Shown piece after piece: positions 16,906-25,723 of a stretch of 64,000 bases of DNA. The stretch covers positions 1 through 64,000 of the forward strand of contig NZ_JBLBVL010000006.1 in the NCBI RefSeq assembly GCF_047250365.1. Reading direction: 5' to 3'. Each line of letters starts with the position of its first letter. Positions within the stretch are counted from its first letter, which is position 1. The stretch comes from Thaumasiovibrio sp047250365 (GTDB lineage: Bacteria > Pseudomonadota > Gammaproteobacteria > Enterobacterales > Vibrionaceae). The notes beneath the pieces are model-generated. The model made no database searches and had not been told where the DNA came from. It worked only from the letters and a program-made list of their open reading frames with translations. A program made the translations under genes and the position numbers.

Positions 16906-17073
16906 ATGAAGGCAAGTGCAGTGTTAAAACGAAAAACAATTCGAAATGTTCATCTTATTGCGGCGATCTTAACTGGGGTGGCTATCTATGGTCCTTGGAT
17001 CCCTACCACCATTTTGCAGTACGGGATATTTCCGACGCTGGCTGTTACAGGGCTAATCCTATTTAGGCCTTAG
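16906..17073 (+). CDS. Small predicted membrane protein, 55 residues
   Basis: An ORF running from ATG 16906 (or GTG 16921) to TAG at 17071–17073. The product has a basic start ('KRKTIRN') followed by two hydrophobic stretches separated by 'YGPWIPTTILQYG'. Such a positive-then-hydrophobic layout is typical of small inner-membrane proteins. The ribosome site is weak. It sits alone in the gap between trpB and the MscS gene. I do not recognise the family; conservation would have to be tested. Confidence 0.45.
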   Translation: MKASAVLKRKTIRNVHLIAAILTGVAIYGPWIPTTILQYGIFPTLAVTGLILFRP

Positions 17074-17144
17074 CAAACAGAATCGTAGCGCAGTAAACCT
17101 GCGCTTCGTGCGCATGTATCTAATACACGCTGCTCACAAACGTA

Positions 17145-18248
17145 CTAAGATTCCATTCGCGCGGTGTGAAGCTGGGTTAAAGCGCCATCTTGTGACGCTT
17201 GACCCAAATGCAACGTCTGGGTAGGAAAAGCGATTTGCGCATGGTGTCGTGCAACAATCTGTAGAATTTTTTCTAAGACATCATGCTTTACTTCATGAAA
17301 GTGAATCCAATTGGTCGTCTTGGTAAAGGTATAAACAAAAAAGTCTAATGACGACGGACCAAACGCATTAAAATTAACAATCATGGTCTGGTTAGTGTCA
17401 ATCTCGGGATGCGTTAATAGCATTGCTTTCACGTCAGCGACAATTGCCGACACTTTGTCACTATCATCATAGCGAATACCAATGGTTTCATAGATACGTC
17501 GATTGGTCATTCTTGATGGATTCTCAACAATAATGCTAGCAAATACGGCATTGGGAACATACAGTGGACGCTTATCAAACGTTCTAATCACCGTTACTCG
17601 CCAACCAATACGCTCAACGGTTCCTTCTATCTGCCTATCTGGGGAGCGAACCCAATCGCCAACTTTAAACGGGCGATCAAAATAGATCACCAGCGCACCA
17701 AAAAAGTTGGCGAGGAGGTCTTTTGCCGCCATACCGACAATTAAGCCCCCCATACCACCAAAGGCAAGAATACCAGAAATGCTCACACCCAAGCTTTGAA
17801 CGATACTAAGAAAAGCAAAAACCAGAATAATCATACTGACCAACTTGCCCAAAGCATTTATGGTCGTCGCGTCCTGTTGGCGACGAATAAACTCTTTTTC
17901 GGCGCGATCAATAAAGCGAAAGCTCGCCCATACCAATAAAGCGGTCACTGTTATTTGCCGTACCGGATAAAGCAGCATGTTTAGCGATGGATCATCCACC
18001 AACCTAACCAACACGGTTAAACCAATTAAAACAATCATCCAATTTATTGGCGTTCGAATCGCATACCATAACGCCTCACCCCATACTAATGAGGTTGAGC
18101 GAATATAACGCTCAAGCCGAGTCGAGCCAACACGCCAAAGAATAAAAGCAGCAGATGTCACCAACAAGGTAACAATCACATTCAACAGCCAACTGCCTTG
18201 TAGCAGCCCAACCAGTTGCTGCTCTATTGTTTCTAACTGTACTTCCAT
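17145..18248 (-). CDS. MscS-family mechanosensitive ion channel
   Basis: 367 residues. Hydrophobic helices lie at about residues 20–40, 66–86, 94–112 and 136–158. The Gly/Ala-rich pore helix follows at about 163–190 ('GGMGGLIVGMAAKDLLANFFGALVIYFDRPFKVGDWV'), then the beta domain ('GTVERIGWRVTVIRTFDKRPLYVPNA') and a mixed C-terminal domain. This is the MscS/YbdG-like layout of an inner-membrane tension- or osmotically gated channel. It is close upstream (about 70 bp, same strand) of the alpha/beta hydrolase gene end, so co-transcription from the hydrolase promoter is possible. Confidence 0.9.
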   Translation of the reverse strand: MEVQLETIEQQLVGLLQGSWLLNVIVTLLVTSAAFILWRVGSTRLERYIRSTSLVWGEALWYAIRTPINWMIVLIGLTVLVRLVDDPSLNMLLYPVRQITVTALLVWASFRFIDRAEKEFIRRQQDATTINALGKLVSMIILVFAFLSIVQSLGVSISGILAFGGMGGLIVGMAAKDLLANFFGALVIYFDRPFKVGDWVRSPDRQIEGTVERIGWRVTVIRTFDKRPLYVPNAVFASIIVENPSRMTNRRIYETIGIRYDDSDKVSAIVADVKAMLLTHPEIDTNQTMIVNFNAFGPSSLDFFVYTFTKTTNWIHFHEVKHDVLEKILQIVARHHAQIAFPTQTLHLGQASQDGALTQLHTARMES

Positions 18249-18316
18249 GATAAGTCCGTTATTAACCTATAAAATGTTTTAAATCTTCTATGAATGAAAT
18301 CTATCTTTATTTAACG

Positions 18317-19228
18317 CTACTGCGTATTGACCCAATGCAGTAATTTTTCGACAAAAAGCCACCAGTTCTTTTCAACCGGAACAGCGTGACCGAGCTCTGG
18401 AAGATGGTGCGCTTCAACGCCATAAGCATGAGCCGTTTTATCAATAAGCTCAGCAGAAACCAATTTATCTTTTTGAGCCCCAACAACTAGAATTGGCAAT
18501 TCCGATCTAAACGTGGTTGAGACACCACTTGCATCCGTAAAAAGCCGCAAATCCTCACATCCCATATCCGTCATCAAGGCTTCAATTTGATACGGCTCAG
18601 GATCACTATGAAAGAGTGCATTGACCATCATGCGTTTGAAGTATGGGCTAAAGGGGATTGATTGCGGTACCCACATAGCTTGACCTAACATAAAAGAAAA
18701 GAGCGGTTGTTTAATTAAGATATCGTGATTTAAATGATGAAAACCTGTCGGTGGCACGGAAGCCAATAAACAGAGCCCATGCATTGGCATGATCTGCCCC
18801 TGCGTATGACACTGCGCTGCTAGATGTTGTGCAACCAACCCTCCCATTGAGTAGCCCACCACAACAGGCCTTTGCTGATAGCGATTAAACAGCCAATCGA
18901 TACACGCCTTTAAATCTTGAACATAATTGCTCAACGTATCACCAACAAGATTACCATGACTCCCGCCATGACCACGTAAGCTCATCGCATAAGCAGGATG
19001 CCCGGCCGCTGCGATAGCCGGTAGAATATGATACTGAAACAGCTGCCCACTGCATAAAATGCCATGTATGAACAGTATGGGCCTTGCTTTCAAAGGCGTT
19101 TGTTCAAACAACGTGACAACATTGTCACTCTGTACGCCTTCGCTACATTGGTTTGGGTATGCCGCGAAATACTCTAATTGCCCATCTATACTATCAATAA
19201 ACCCGTGGTGTATGTCCTTGCGCGTCAT
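18317..19228 (-). CDS. Alpha/beta hydrolase
   Basis: 303 residues. The oxyanion motif is 'FIHGILCSG', the nucleophile elbow is 'GYSMGG' with Ser127, a conserved 'LRGHGGS' follows strand 4, and the catalytic His is in 'PELGHAVPVEK'. The overall pattern is that of esterases/lipases or peptidases of the alpha/beta-hydrolase fold. There is no signal peptide. The substrate is not apparent from the neighbours (MscS channel downstream on the same strand, ABM monooxygenase divergent). Confidence 0.85.
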   Translation of the reverse strand: MTRKDIHHGFIDSIDGQLEYFAAYPNQCSEGVQSDNVVTLFEQTPLKARPILFIHGILCSGQLFQYHILPAIAAAGHPAYAMSLRGHGGSHGNLVGDTLSNYVQDLKACIDWLFNRYQQRPVVVGYSMGGLVAQHLAAQCHTQGQIMPMHGLCLLASVPPTGFHHLNHDILIKQPLFSFMLGQAMWVPQSIPFSPYFKRMMVNALFHSDPEPYQIEALMTDMGCEDLRLFTDASGVSTTFRSELPILVVGAQKDKLVSAELIDKTAHAYGVEAHHLPELGHAVPVEKNWWLFVEKLLHWVNTQ

Positions 19229-19403
19229 TGTTTCATTCCGTTGAGCTATGTGACTGTTAGGCTAGCAGATTTATAAGAACTTAAGAAGTGCCAGCATGGC
19301 GCGTTGCCACTGCATTCAAAAGACACAAACAAAATCTCAAGGTTACAAATTTGAAGTCAGGTTTATGAATAAGGTGATGTTCAGCCATCAATCACACGTC
19401 CAT

Positions 19404-19424
19404 GCGCGTGGCGCGTGGCGCGTG
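19404..19424 (+). repeat. Three tandem copies of a 7-bp unit
   Basis: gcgcgtg is repeated three times in the gap between the hydrolase and the monooxygenase genes. A short GC-rich microrepeat; no function assigned. Confidence 0.6.
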
Positions 19425-19542
19425 CAAATTGCTTAATATGAAAACTCTGTTTGATAAGAAATAAGGCGTTAACGACTGTTATATTCAAATGCTTATCGCT
19501 ATTATCGGAAGAAGCAGATCATTTAACTAAAAGGAATTTATT

Positions 19543-19833
19543 ATGAGCAAACTAACGATCATTGCAGATATTATAGCAAAAGAAGATAAAGTCGATTTAA
19601 TCACAACAGAGCTTTTAAAGCTGATTTCTATTTCTCGCGCAGAAGATGGTTGTATCAATTACAATCTTCATCAAGATAACAATAACCCTGCACACTTCAC
19701 CTTTTACGAGAATTGGGCATCTCGAGAGCTATGGCAAACTCATATGGCCAACAAGCACTTATCAGACTTTAAAGCTGCAACAGAAGGCGCTTTCGACTCA
19801 TTTATCGTCAGCGAAATGACACAAGTAGATTAA
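19543..19833 (+). CDS. ABM-domain protein (putative quinol monooxygenase, YgiN-like)
   Basis: 96 residues, one antibiotic-biosynthesis monooxygenase (ABM) dimeric ferredoxin-like domain. The pattern 'TIIADIIAKEDKVDLITTELLKLISISRAEDGCINYNLHQ…FTFYENWASRELWQTHMANKHLSDF' is typical. Relatives such as YgiN act on quinols or are of unknown function. A strong ribosome site (aaaggaa) lies 8 bases before the ATG. Monocistronic. Confidence 0.85.
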   Translation: MSKLTIIADIIAKEDKVDLITTELLKLISISRAEDGCINYNLHQDNNNPAHFTFYENWASRELWQTHMANKHLSDFKAATEGAFDSFIVSEMTQVD

Positions 19834-19980
19834 AATGACGCAGCAATACCAACAGGTAAAGGCTTGAGAAAGTATATCGTTGCAACGCACCTCATCTTCC
19901 CATCGAGCGTACTTTGGAAGATGAGGCATTAGAACAGCTTTTAAATTTGTCGATTAAAATCTGTTTTTGTCGTTACTATA

Positions 19981-21522
19981 TTATGATAAAACAGCAAACA
20001 ACCAATCCGGCAAAACTAAACAAGCGATAATAGTACCTAAGGCAAACACCAAAAGGCCATAATGACTGGCGGTGGGCTTAGCGAATAAGTTTTTTTGGTT
20101 ATCTATAAACGCTTGCTGCTCTACTGAGACGCTTCCCCATCTACGGCTTACCAATACCCCAAACAATAGGAAGACAAACGTACCAAGTGGCGCAAACCAA
20201 GGCCATGCGACGCCGACATACCTTGCCATAAATACCACAACTACACTGGCAATGCTTCCAGCAATAATTCCTTTCTCGTTGGCTTTAGCCCAGAACAAAC
20301 CCAACACAAACGACCCCAAGCGAATGCCCACAAAAATAGAGGTTAAACTCGCAATGGTTTTAAGTACTGACTCATTTGACACGGCTAGCAATGCGGGTAC
20401 CACCACCATTGCAGCAGTAAACAAACTCATTTTTCTGGCTACTTTCTCGTAATGGTCATCATTCTCTTCGCTGCGCACAAAACGCTTATAGATATCAAAC
20501 GTTGCCACCGTTGCCATCGAGTTATAGGTGGAGTCGAGGGTAGACATCGCCGCCGCCGCTAATGCAGAGATGATCAACCCCACGACGATCGGATTGGTGT
20601 GGTTAAACACAAAATCAAGAATCACTTCATTACTGTTTGCAAATGGCTGATCTTGGTAAAACACACTGAGAAGAACGCCTAATACAGCAAAAAACAGATA
20701 AATAAAGAATGCACCGTAACCACACAATAACATGGATTTCTGAGCAGTCTTTTCACATTTGGTAGCCAAGGTGCGCTGAATTATTAGCTGGTTTGTGCCA
20801 TACACACTCAAATGAAGAAAACTCACTGCGACAACACCAGCCCAAAGTGTCGTATCGACGCCAAGATCAAAGTCTAAGTTGATGATGTTTAAGTGTTCTC
20901 GAGACAGATAGTCTGCGGTATTTATTTCTGTTAATAGGATCGAGAAAATGGCAATACTACCAGCAACCAACACTGCCGACTGTAGCATGTCAGTCCAAAT
21001 TACTGTCGAAATCCCTCCTGCATAGGTATAACAGGCGGTAAAAATACTAATATAAATAATGGCTTCGGAAATACTAACCGGTAGAACTTGCACTAATATC
21101 AGTGCCACAGCGTAGAGAATAACGCCCGCTGATATGCATTGCACGACAATAAAGACCACAGAATTTATCGTTCTCGCTACAACACCAAAGCGGTGCTCTA
21201 AATACTCATAGATTGACGTCAGACCAAGCTTATAAAAAACAGGAACAAAAAATATCACCGCGAAGAAAATGACAATCGGATAATTAAGGTGAATGCTCAT
21301 CGCTTCCATCCCTGAGCTATAAACCCACCCAGGCATACCAACAAACGTCATTGCACTAATATATGTCGCAAGTATAGAGACACCAGCAGTGAACCAGCCA
21401 AATTGCTTTCCGCCCGTGGAGAAGTCGCCACCAACACTGTATCGCTTATTAACGAGGTAGCTTATCAATATAGTGAATGAAACGTAGAACGCGATCACTA
21501 CGAAACTTGAATACGTAACCAT
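19981..21522 (-). CDS. Sodium:solute symporter (SSS family)
   Basis: 513 residues, about 13 transmembrane spans. The start 'YSVGGDFSTGGKQFGWFTAGVSILATYISAMTFVG' is the typical SSS N-terminal motif, and 'ISALAAAAMSTLDSTYNSMATVATFDIYKRF' matches the conserved region around TM8–9. Members take up sugars, sialic acid, proline, pantothenate or short acids with sodium. It is divergent from the MFS gene at 21856, and the shared 333-bp promoter region carries repeated TTGATCA motifs, so it probably belongs to the same catabolic island. The substrate is unknown. Confidence 0.88.
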   Translation of the reverse strand: MVTYSSFVVIAFYVSFTILISYLVNKRYSVGGDFSTGGKQFGWFTAGVSILATYISAMTFVGMPGWVYSSGMEAMSIHLNYPIVIFFAVIFFVPVFYKLGLTSIYEYLEHRFGVVARTINSVVFIVVQCISAGVILYAVALILVQVLPVSISEAIIYISIFTACYTYAGGISTVIWTDMLQSAVLVAGSIAIFSILLTEINTADYLSREHLNIINLDFDLGVDTTLWAGVVAVSFLHLSVYGTNQLIIQRTLATKCEKTAQKSMLLCGYGAFFIYLFFAVLGVLLSVFYQDQPFANSNEVILDFVFNHTNPIVVGLIISALAAAAMSTLDSTYNSMATVATFDIYKRFVRSEENDDHYEKVARKMSLFTAAMVVVPALLAVSNESVLKTIASLTSIFVGIRLGSFVLGLFWAKANEKGIIAGSIASVVVVFMARYVGVAWPWFAPLGTFVFLLFGVLVSRRWGSVSVEQQAFIDNQKNLFAKPTASHYGLLVFALGTIIACLVLPDWLFAVLS

Positions 21523-21855
21523 AGCAAGGTTTCCTAATTCAGGGGTAGCTAATTTTCATGCCCAGATATTAGTGAAACGGAACATTTCTTAACTATAATC
21601 CCAATATAAATGTGATATAGGCCATCTAATATAGGTCAAAATTATTAAAAATCAACTAATGATAGAGTTATGAGATGTTGATCACTAAAAACAACATAAT
21701 GGGTACGTATTCATTAGAAATTGATTTTGATCAGTTTTTTGTAGCCCGTAAAAAACTATGATTCATTCCAACACGCACATGGAGTTGATCAAATACAGAT
21801 CATATTCATGAAACCAATAGCTACAACTGCTTTGTAAAATAGGGGTTTATCGGCC
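21523..21855. promoter_or_regulatory. Divergent promoter region with three TTGATCA motifs
   Basis: A 333-bp gene-free region between the SSS and MFS genes. TTGATCA occurs at 21678–21684, 21727–21733 and 21785–21791; TGATCA also occurs at 24373–24378 before the porin. A half-match to a CRP site (aaatgtgatata at 21608–21619) is also present. The regulatory reading is inference; TGATCA is short and palindromic and may recur by chance in AT-rich DNA. Confidence 0.4.
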
Positions 21856-23142
21856 ATGACAGCCAAAAAACACATGAGCGAAGTTCCAATGATGCAACGT
21901 GCCGCCGCTTATCTAGCGATCCTCGTCGGTTACGTTTTTTATTGTTATAACTTCGTCGTAATCGACTACGTTCGTCCATACATTGTTGATGCCTATGAAG
22001 GTATTACACTGGCTCACACGGCTCAGTTCTACACGTGGCAATCGCTAGGTGCTCTACTAGGTGCCTTGAGCTGTGCTTGGTTCGCCAGCCGCTTCGGCAA
22101 GAAAAACGTACTTATCACCATTACTGCCATTAATGGTGCCGCAACTATCCTCAACATGACTTTTACCAGTTATGAAGGCTGGGCAGCGATGCGTTTTGTC
22201 GTTGGTATAGCGCTGGGTGGTTACTTTACCGTCGCAGTATCACTAATGATTGGCCTCTTTACCGATTCTGTTCGTGGTAAGTTGACAGCTTTTGCATCAA
22301 GTATGTTCTCGGTTGCTATAATGGCGATGGGTGCGTATGCAGCATACCTGGCCAGCATTGACGCGTCATGGGAAAACATGATGATAGTGGGTGGTGTTCC
22401 ACCTCTTGTTGCTGCCGTAGCTATGATCTTTGTTCTACCAAGCGATAAAAAAGTGATCGCATTTGGTGAAGAAGTACAGCAAGACGCAAGCGGTAACGAT
22501 ATTGCAGAGAAAAAAGGCTCTTGGGGTGAGATGTTCCGTGGTACTAACCTACGCATCACCTTAACCTGTCTTCTGCTGTCTGGCATGAACTTCTACGGCT
22601 TCCAGTTCTTCAACGGCTTCGTTACGACGTACCTAAAAGAAGTGCGCATGTTCGACGGTCAGACCATGGGTGTTATCTTCTCTATCTCAGCATTTGGTAG
22701 CCTATTGGGTGCGTGGGTTTGGGGCGCAGTAGCCGATAAGTGGGGCCGTAAGGTGAACGCATTTGGCTTTATCCTAGCGGGTATCATGGCGTCAATCTTC
22801 TTTATCGCACCGTCTGACGTTAGCTTCATGGGTTTGAACATGCTTGCAATTCTAGGCCTTGTGTATAACTTCGGTCTGGCATCGAGCGCAGTTTGGGGTG
22901 GTTACTTCTCTGAGCTATTCCCAGCACACCTACGCAGCTTCGGCGCAGCACTGTTCCACGGTGGCCGTCTGATCGGTATGTGGGCACCAATGGTGTTGGT
23001 ATTCATCCAAGAGCGTTCAGACCTACAAACTGCAATGTGGGGCTCGCCAATCGTATGGATTCTAGCCGGTCTACTATGGCTATCTCTGCCTGAAACGCTA
23101 AAAACTGGCGTGTTCTCAAAAAAAGAAAAAGCGACAGCTTAA
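21856..23142 (+). CDS. MFS transporter of the uncharacterised catabolic island
   Basis: 428 residues, about 12 transmembrane spans. The loop 2–3 motif is 'ASRFGKKNVLI' and its repeat in the second half is 'ADKWGRKVNAFG', with 'GIALGGYFTVAVSLMIGLF' between them. This places it among the sugar-acid/aromatic-acid proton symporters of the major facilitator superfamily. Codon choice is strongly biased (ctt/cta, gtt, cgt, aac, ttc), which suggests high expression when induced. It is followed by an 8-bp hairpin and then the tandem-SnoaL gene, most likely in one transcript. Substrate unknown. Confidence 0.85.
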   Translation: MTAKKHMSEVPMMQRAAAYLAILVGYVFYCYNFVVIDYVRPYIVDAYEGITLAHTAQFYTWQSLGALLGALSCAWFASRFGKKNVLITITAINGAATILNMTFTSYEGWAAMRFVVGIALGGYFTVAVSLMIGLFTDSVRGKLTAFASSMFSVAIMAMGAYAAYLASIDASWENMMIVGGVPPLVAAVAMIFVLPSDKKVIAFGEEVQQDASGNDIAEKKGSWGEMFRGTNLRITLTCLLLSGMNFYGFQFFNGFVTTYLKEVRMFDGQTMGVIFSISAFGSLLGAWVWGAVADKWGRKVNAFGFILAGIMASIFFIAPSDVSFMGLNMLAILGLVYNFGLASSAVWGGYFSELFPAHLRSFGAALFHGGRLIGMWAPMVLVFIQERSDLQTAMWGSPIVWILAGLLWLSLPETLKTGVFSKKEKATA

Positions 23143-23151
23143 TTTATTTTT

Positions 23152-23173
23152 AGGCTTCGCGAAGACGAAGCCT
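23152..23173 (+). other. Intercistronic hairpin between MFS and SnoaL genes
   Basis: Perfect 8-bp stem aggcttcg/cgaagcct with a 6-nt loop, without a following U-run. It may stabilise or process the transcript so that the two cistrons are expressed differently. Confidence 0.5.
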
Positions 23174-23233
23174 GCAACCATTATCACCAACAGACCAAGT
23201 TCTGTTGAGATCAAATAAGATAGGATTTGCACT

Positions 23234-24250
23234 ATGAGCAAGTATCAAGAAGCGAAACGCGTTGTACGTAACTACTTCGACGCAATGGAAAACGCAACTC
23301 ACGAAAACGTTGCAGAAGTTCTAAAACAACACACCTCTGAAGATTACCTGTGGCGTGGCGTTTACCCATTCCGTGAACAAGAAGGCGCACAAGCAGCCGC
23401 TGACGTTTTCTGGTCTCCACTAATGAAGTCAATGACTCGCATGCAGCGTCGTCAAGACATCTTTATCGGCGGTGAGAACGAAGTTACTGCTGGCGAAACG
23501 TGGGTTATGAGCATGGGTCACTTCATGGGTCTTCTAGACGCTGAATTCCTAGGCATGCGCCCTACTGGTAAAATCATGAACGTTCGCTACGCAGAATTTA
23601 ACTGTGTTGTTGATGGCAAGATCACGAAAACTGGTCTTTTCCTAGACCTTCTCGGCATGATGGATCAAGCGGGTTGTTACCCACTACCTCCTTCAACGGG
23701 TAAGCACTTCGTTTACCCTGGCCCACGTAACCACGACGGTCTACTGTTTGAAGATGCTGCGCCAGAAGAAGGTGTTGCGACACTGGCTCTTGTTAACAAG
23801 ATGGTTGATGACCTATCTGCTCTTAACGACAGCGGCGCGATGGGTTGCCCACCAGAAGTTCTTGAAAAGAGCTGGTCAAAAGACATGATCTGGTACGGCC
23901 CATGTGGTATCGGTGCATCGTACACTATCCCTCGTTACCAGCAGCAGCACCAACTGCCGTTCCGTAACAACCTAAAAGACAAGAAGTTTAACGGCCACGT
24001 TTGTCGTTTTGCTGAAGGTAACTTCTCTTGTTTCTTTGGCTGGCCAAACCTATCAAACACCCCAACAGGTGGCTTCCTAGGCATGACTGGCGGCGAAGTA
24101 CGTGCTGACATGCAAGTGGTTGACGTTTACTACCGTGACGGTGACAAGCTATCTGAAAACTGGGTACTTATCGACCTACCATACTGGTTGAAGCAACAAG
24201 GTCTCGACGTTTTTGAACGCACACAACAGATCTTGAACCCAAACCTATAA
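23234..24250 (+). CDS. Tandem SnoaL-like (NTF2-fold) protein, putative catabolic enzyme
   Basis: 338 residues with two NTF2/SnoaL-like domains. The first spans about residues 8–155 ('VRNYFDAMENATHENVAEVLKQHTSEDYLWRGVYPF…MRPTGKIMNVRYAEFNCVVDGKITKTGLFLDLLGMMDQAG'), the second about 185–330 ('SWSKDMIWYGPCGIGASYTIPRYQQQHQLPF…VVDVYYRDGDKLSENWVLIDLPYWLKQQ'). The fold is used by ester cyclases, ketosteroid-isomerase-like enzymes and hydrolases; which reaction applies here cannot be told. Codon use is strongly biased to highly expressed codons, more than in most neighbours. It lies between a sugar-acid-type MFS gene and a porin gene and is followed by a terminator. It is probably the only soluble enzyme of the island, which makes it the key to its substrate. 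Confidence 0.8.
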   Translation: MSKYQEAKRVVRNYFDAMENATHENVAEVLKQHTSEDYLWRGVYPFREQEGAQAAADVFWSPLMKSMTRMQRRQDIFIGGENEVTAGETWVMSMGHFMGLLDAEFLGMRPTGKIMNVRYAEFNCVVDGKITKTGLFLDLLGMMDQAGCYPLPPSTGKHFVYPGPRNHDGLLFEDAAPEEGVATLALVNKMVDDLSALNDSGAMGCPPEVLEKSWSKDMIWYGPCGIGASYTIPRYQQQHQLPFRNNLKDKKFNGHVCRFAEGNFSCFFGWPNLSNTPTGGFLGMTGGEVRADMQVVDVYYRDGDKLSENWVLIDLPYWLKQQGLDVFERTQQILNPNL

Positions 24251-24314
24251 TTACATCCCTCTGATGTAATGACCAGCATGCCTTCTATGTTTACGTCGGC
24301 GTACTGCAATTTCA

Positions 24315-24346
24315 GAGCCTTAGTGCAATTGACCTAAGGCTCTTTT
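24315..24346 (+). terminator. Terminator after the tandem-SnoaL gene
   Basis: 9-bp stem gagccttag/ctaaggctc (24315–24323 with 24334–24342), 10-nt loop, then tttta. Confidence 0.75.
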
Positions 24347-24431
24347 ATACCCCTCACCTTTTTTAAACACGCTGATCAGACTCGCTCTGAGGGTTAAGCA
24401 TGCCCTATTTTAATCGGCGAAAGAGTATATT

Positions 24432-25502
24432 ATGAAAAAATCTGTATTAACGCTGCTGGTCTTGGCGGCAACAACATCGAGTGCAGCAATGGCAGCACAC
24501 ACCTTTGTGAATGACAACGGTGATTCACTAACCCTTGATGGCCGTTTCGATATCCGTTATCAAGATAAAGGCGATGAGCATCAAGGCGAATGGAATAGCG
24601 GCAGCTCACGTTTTGGCCTAAAAGGACTTAAAAACCTAGACAATGGTTGGACAGGCTTTGGTCATGCAGAATGGGGCTATAACTCTGGCGCTAACGGCTC
24701 AAACATTTATGATCGTCTCCTTTATGTCGGCGTAGAGCACGACACCTACGGTAAAGTTGCTGCTGGTACAAAGCAGTGGAGTACTTTCTACGATGTCGCA
24801 TGGTTCACCGATATGGGTCGTGTCTTCGGTACGCGTGGTTCAGGTGTTTACAACCTAAGCGACTGGGGCATCAACTCGGGTTCAGGCCGTGCCTCTAACT
24901 CAATTACTTACCGTAACAAGATTAATGACGACCTTAAGTATGGTTTCACTTACCAAACCACACGTAGCGATGTTGGCTTAGCGAATGACGTTACCGCAAC
25001 AATGAAGAACGGCCTTGGTGCATCAGCGACGTATCGCGTGATGGATGGCATGACAATTGGTCTTGCTTATCACCAAAACGAACTGACTGATTTCGATGGT
25101 AACACTAACATCAACGAGGGCGACACAGCTCGCATCGCGCTTGTTGGAGTTAACTACTCAAAGAGTAACTTCTACGCAGGCCTAACCTACAGCCACGGTT
25201 CAAACTGGGAAGTAACGAACGAAGCAAACTTCTATGATCACCGCGGTACTGAGTTCTACACCTACTACCACTTTGAGCAATCTGGCCTTCGCCCAACGCT
25301 TAACATCAACTACCTAACGGATACTGATGGACGCGCTGAAGCTTATGAGCGTCAACTGATTATTCCTGGTATTGAGTACCACCTAGAGAAGAATACCTTG
25401 TTTGTATGGGCAGAATATCAGTTTGATAAAGGTAGCGACAAAGGTAGCGCAAACCAAAATGCTGACAATCAATTTGCTGCTGGCGTTCGCTACATCTTCT
25501 AA
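24432..25502 (+). CDS. Gram-negative porin (OmpC/OmpU-like)
   Basis: 356 residues. It has a signal peptide (cut after 'SSAAMA') and then alternating amphipathic strands from 'LTLDGRFDIRYQDKG' to the terminal Phe of 'QFAAGVRYIF', the standard trimeric general-porin layout. Conserved 'GSSRFGLKGLKNLDNGWTGFGHAEWGY' and 'RLLYVGVEHDTYGKVAAGTKQWSTFYDV' precede the constriction loop. It lies 180 bp after the SnoaL gene and its terminator, and 222 bp before the LacI regulator gene. It probably provides outer-membrane entry for the substrate of this island. Confidence 0.9.
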   Translation: MKKSVLTLLVLAATTSSAAMAAHTFVNDNGDSLTLDGRFDIRYQDKGDEHQGEWNSGSSRFGLKGLKNLDNGWTGFGHAEWGYNSGANGSNIYDRLLYVGVEHDTYGKVAAGTKQWSTFYDVAWFTDMGRVFGTRGSGVYNLSDWGINSGSGRASNSITYRNKINDDLKYGFTYQTTRSDVGLANDVTATMKNGLGASATYRVMDGMTIGLAYHQNELTDFDGNTNINEGDTARIALVGVNYSKSNFYAGLTYSHGSNWEVTNEANFYDHRGTEFYTYYHFEQSGLRPTLNINYLTDTDGRAEAYERQLIIPGIEYHLEKNTLFVWAEYQFDKGSDKGSANQNADNQFAAGVRYIF

Positions 25503-25562
25503 TTTCACAAGTTAAGCCATTTATCACTTTGCTTAACTAATAATTAGAACCGCTTATCCATT

Positions 25563-25591
25563 AAGCCCTACTTCCGAGTAGGGCTTTTTTT
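25563..25591 (+). terminator. Terminator after the porin gene
   Basis: 9-bp stem aagccctac/gtagggctt (25563–25571 with 25578–25586), 6-nt loop, followed by five further T. Confidence 0.9.
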
Positions 25592-25601
25592 GGGTACAAC
25601 C

Positions 25602-25613
25602 CAAAGCGCTTTG
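25602..25613. promoter_or_regulatory. Palindromic LacI-type operator candidate
   Basis: The perfect 12-bp palindrome CAAAGCGCTTTG, with a central CG as in LacI/GalR-family operators, lies 110 bp before the lacI-type start. It is a plausible autoregulatory site. I did not find the same palindrome before the porin, MFS or SSS genes. Confidence 0.5.
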
Positions 25614-25723
25614 ATAACCCCTGTAATTTCGCCGTTTAACCGGCTAATTAAGCGATAGTAAATATGACTACGTAGCAATTTATGCTACTCTAGGCAAAGC
25701 TTTTTGACTAAGAATCAACACAC

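Noticed and set aside
19404..19424. Short tandem repeat as a CRISPR or plasmid iteron
   Set aside because: Only three 7-bp units with no spacers and no cas or rep gene nearby.
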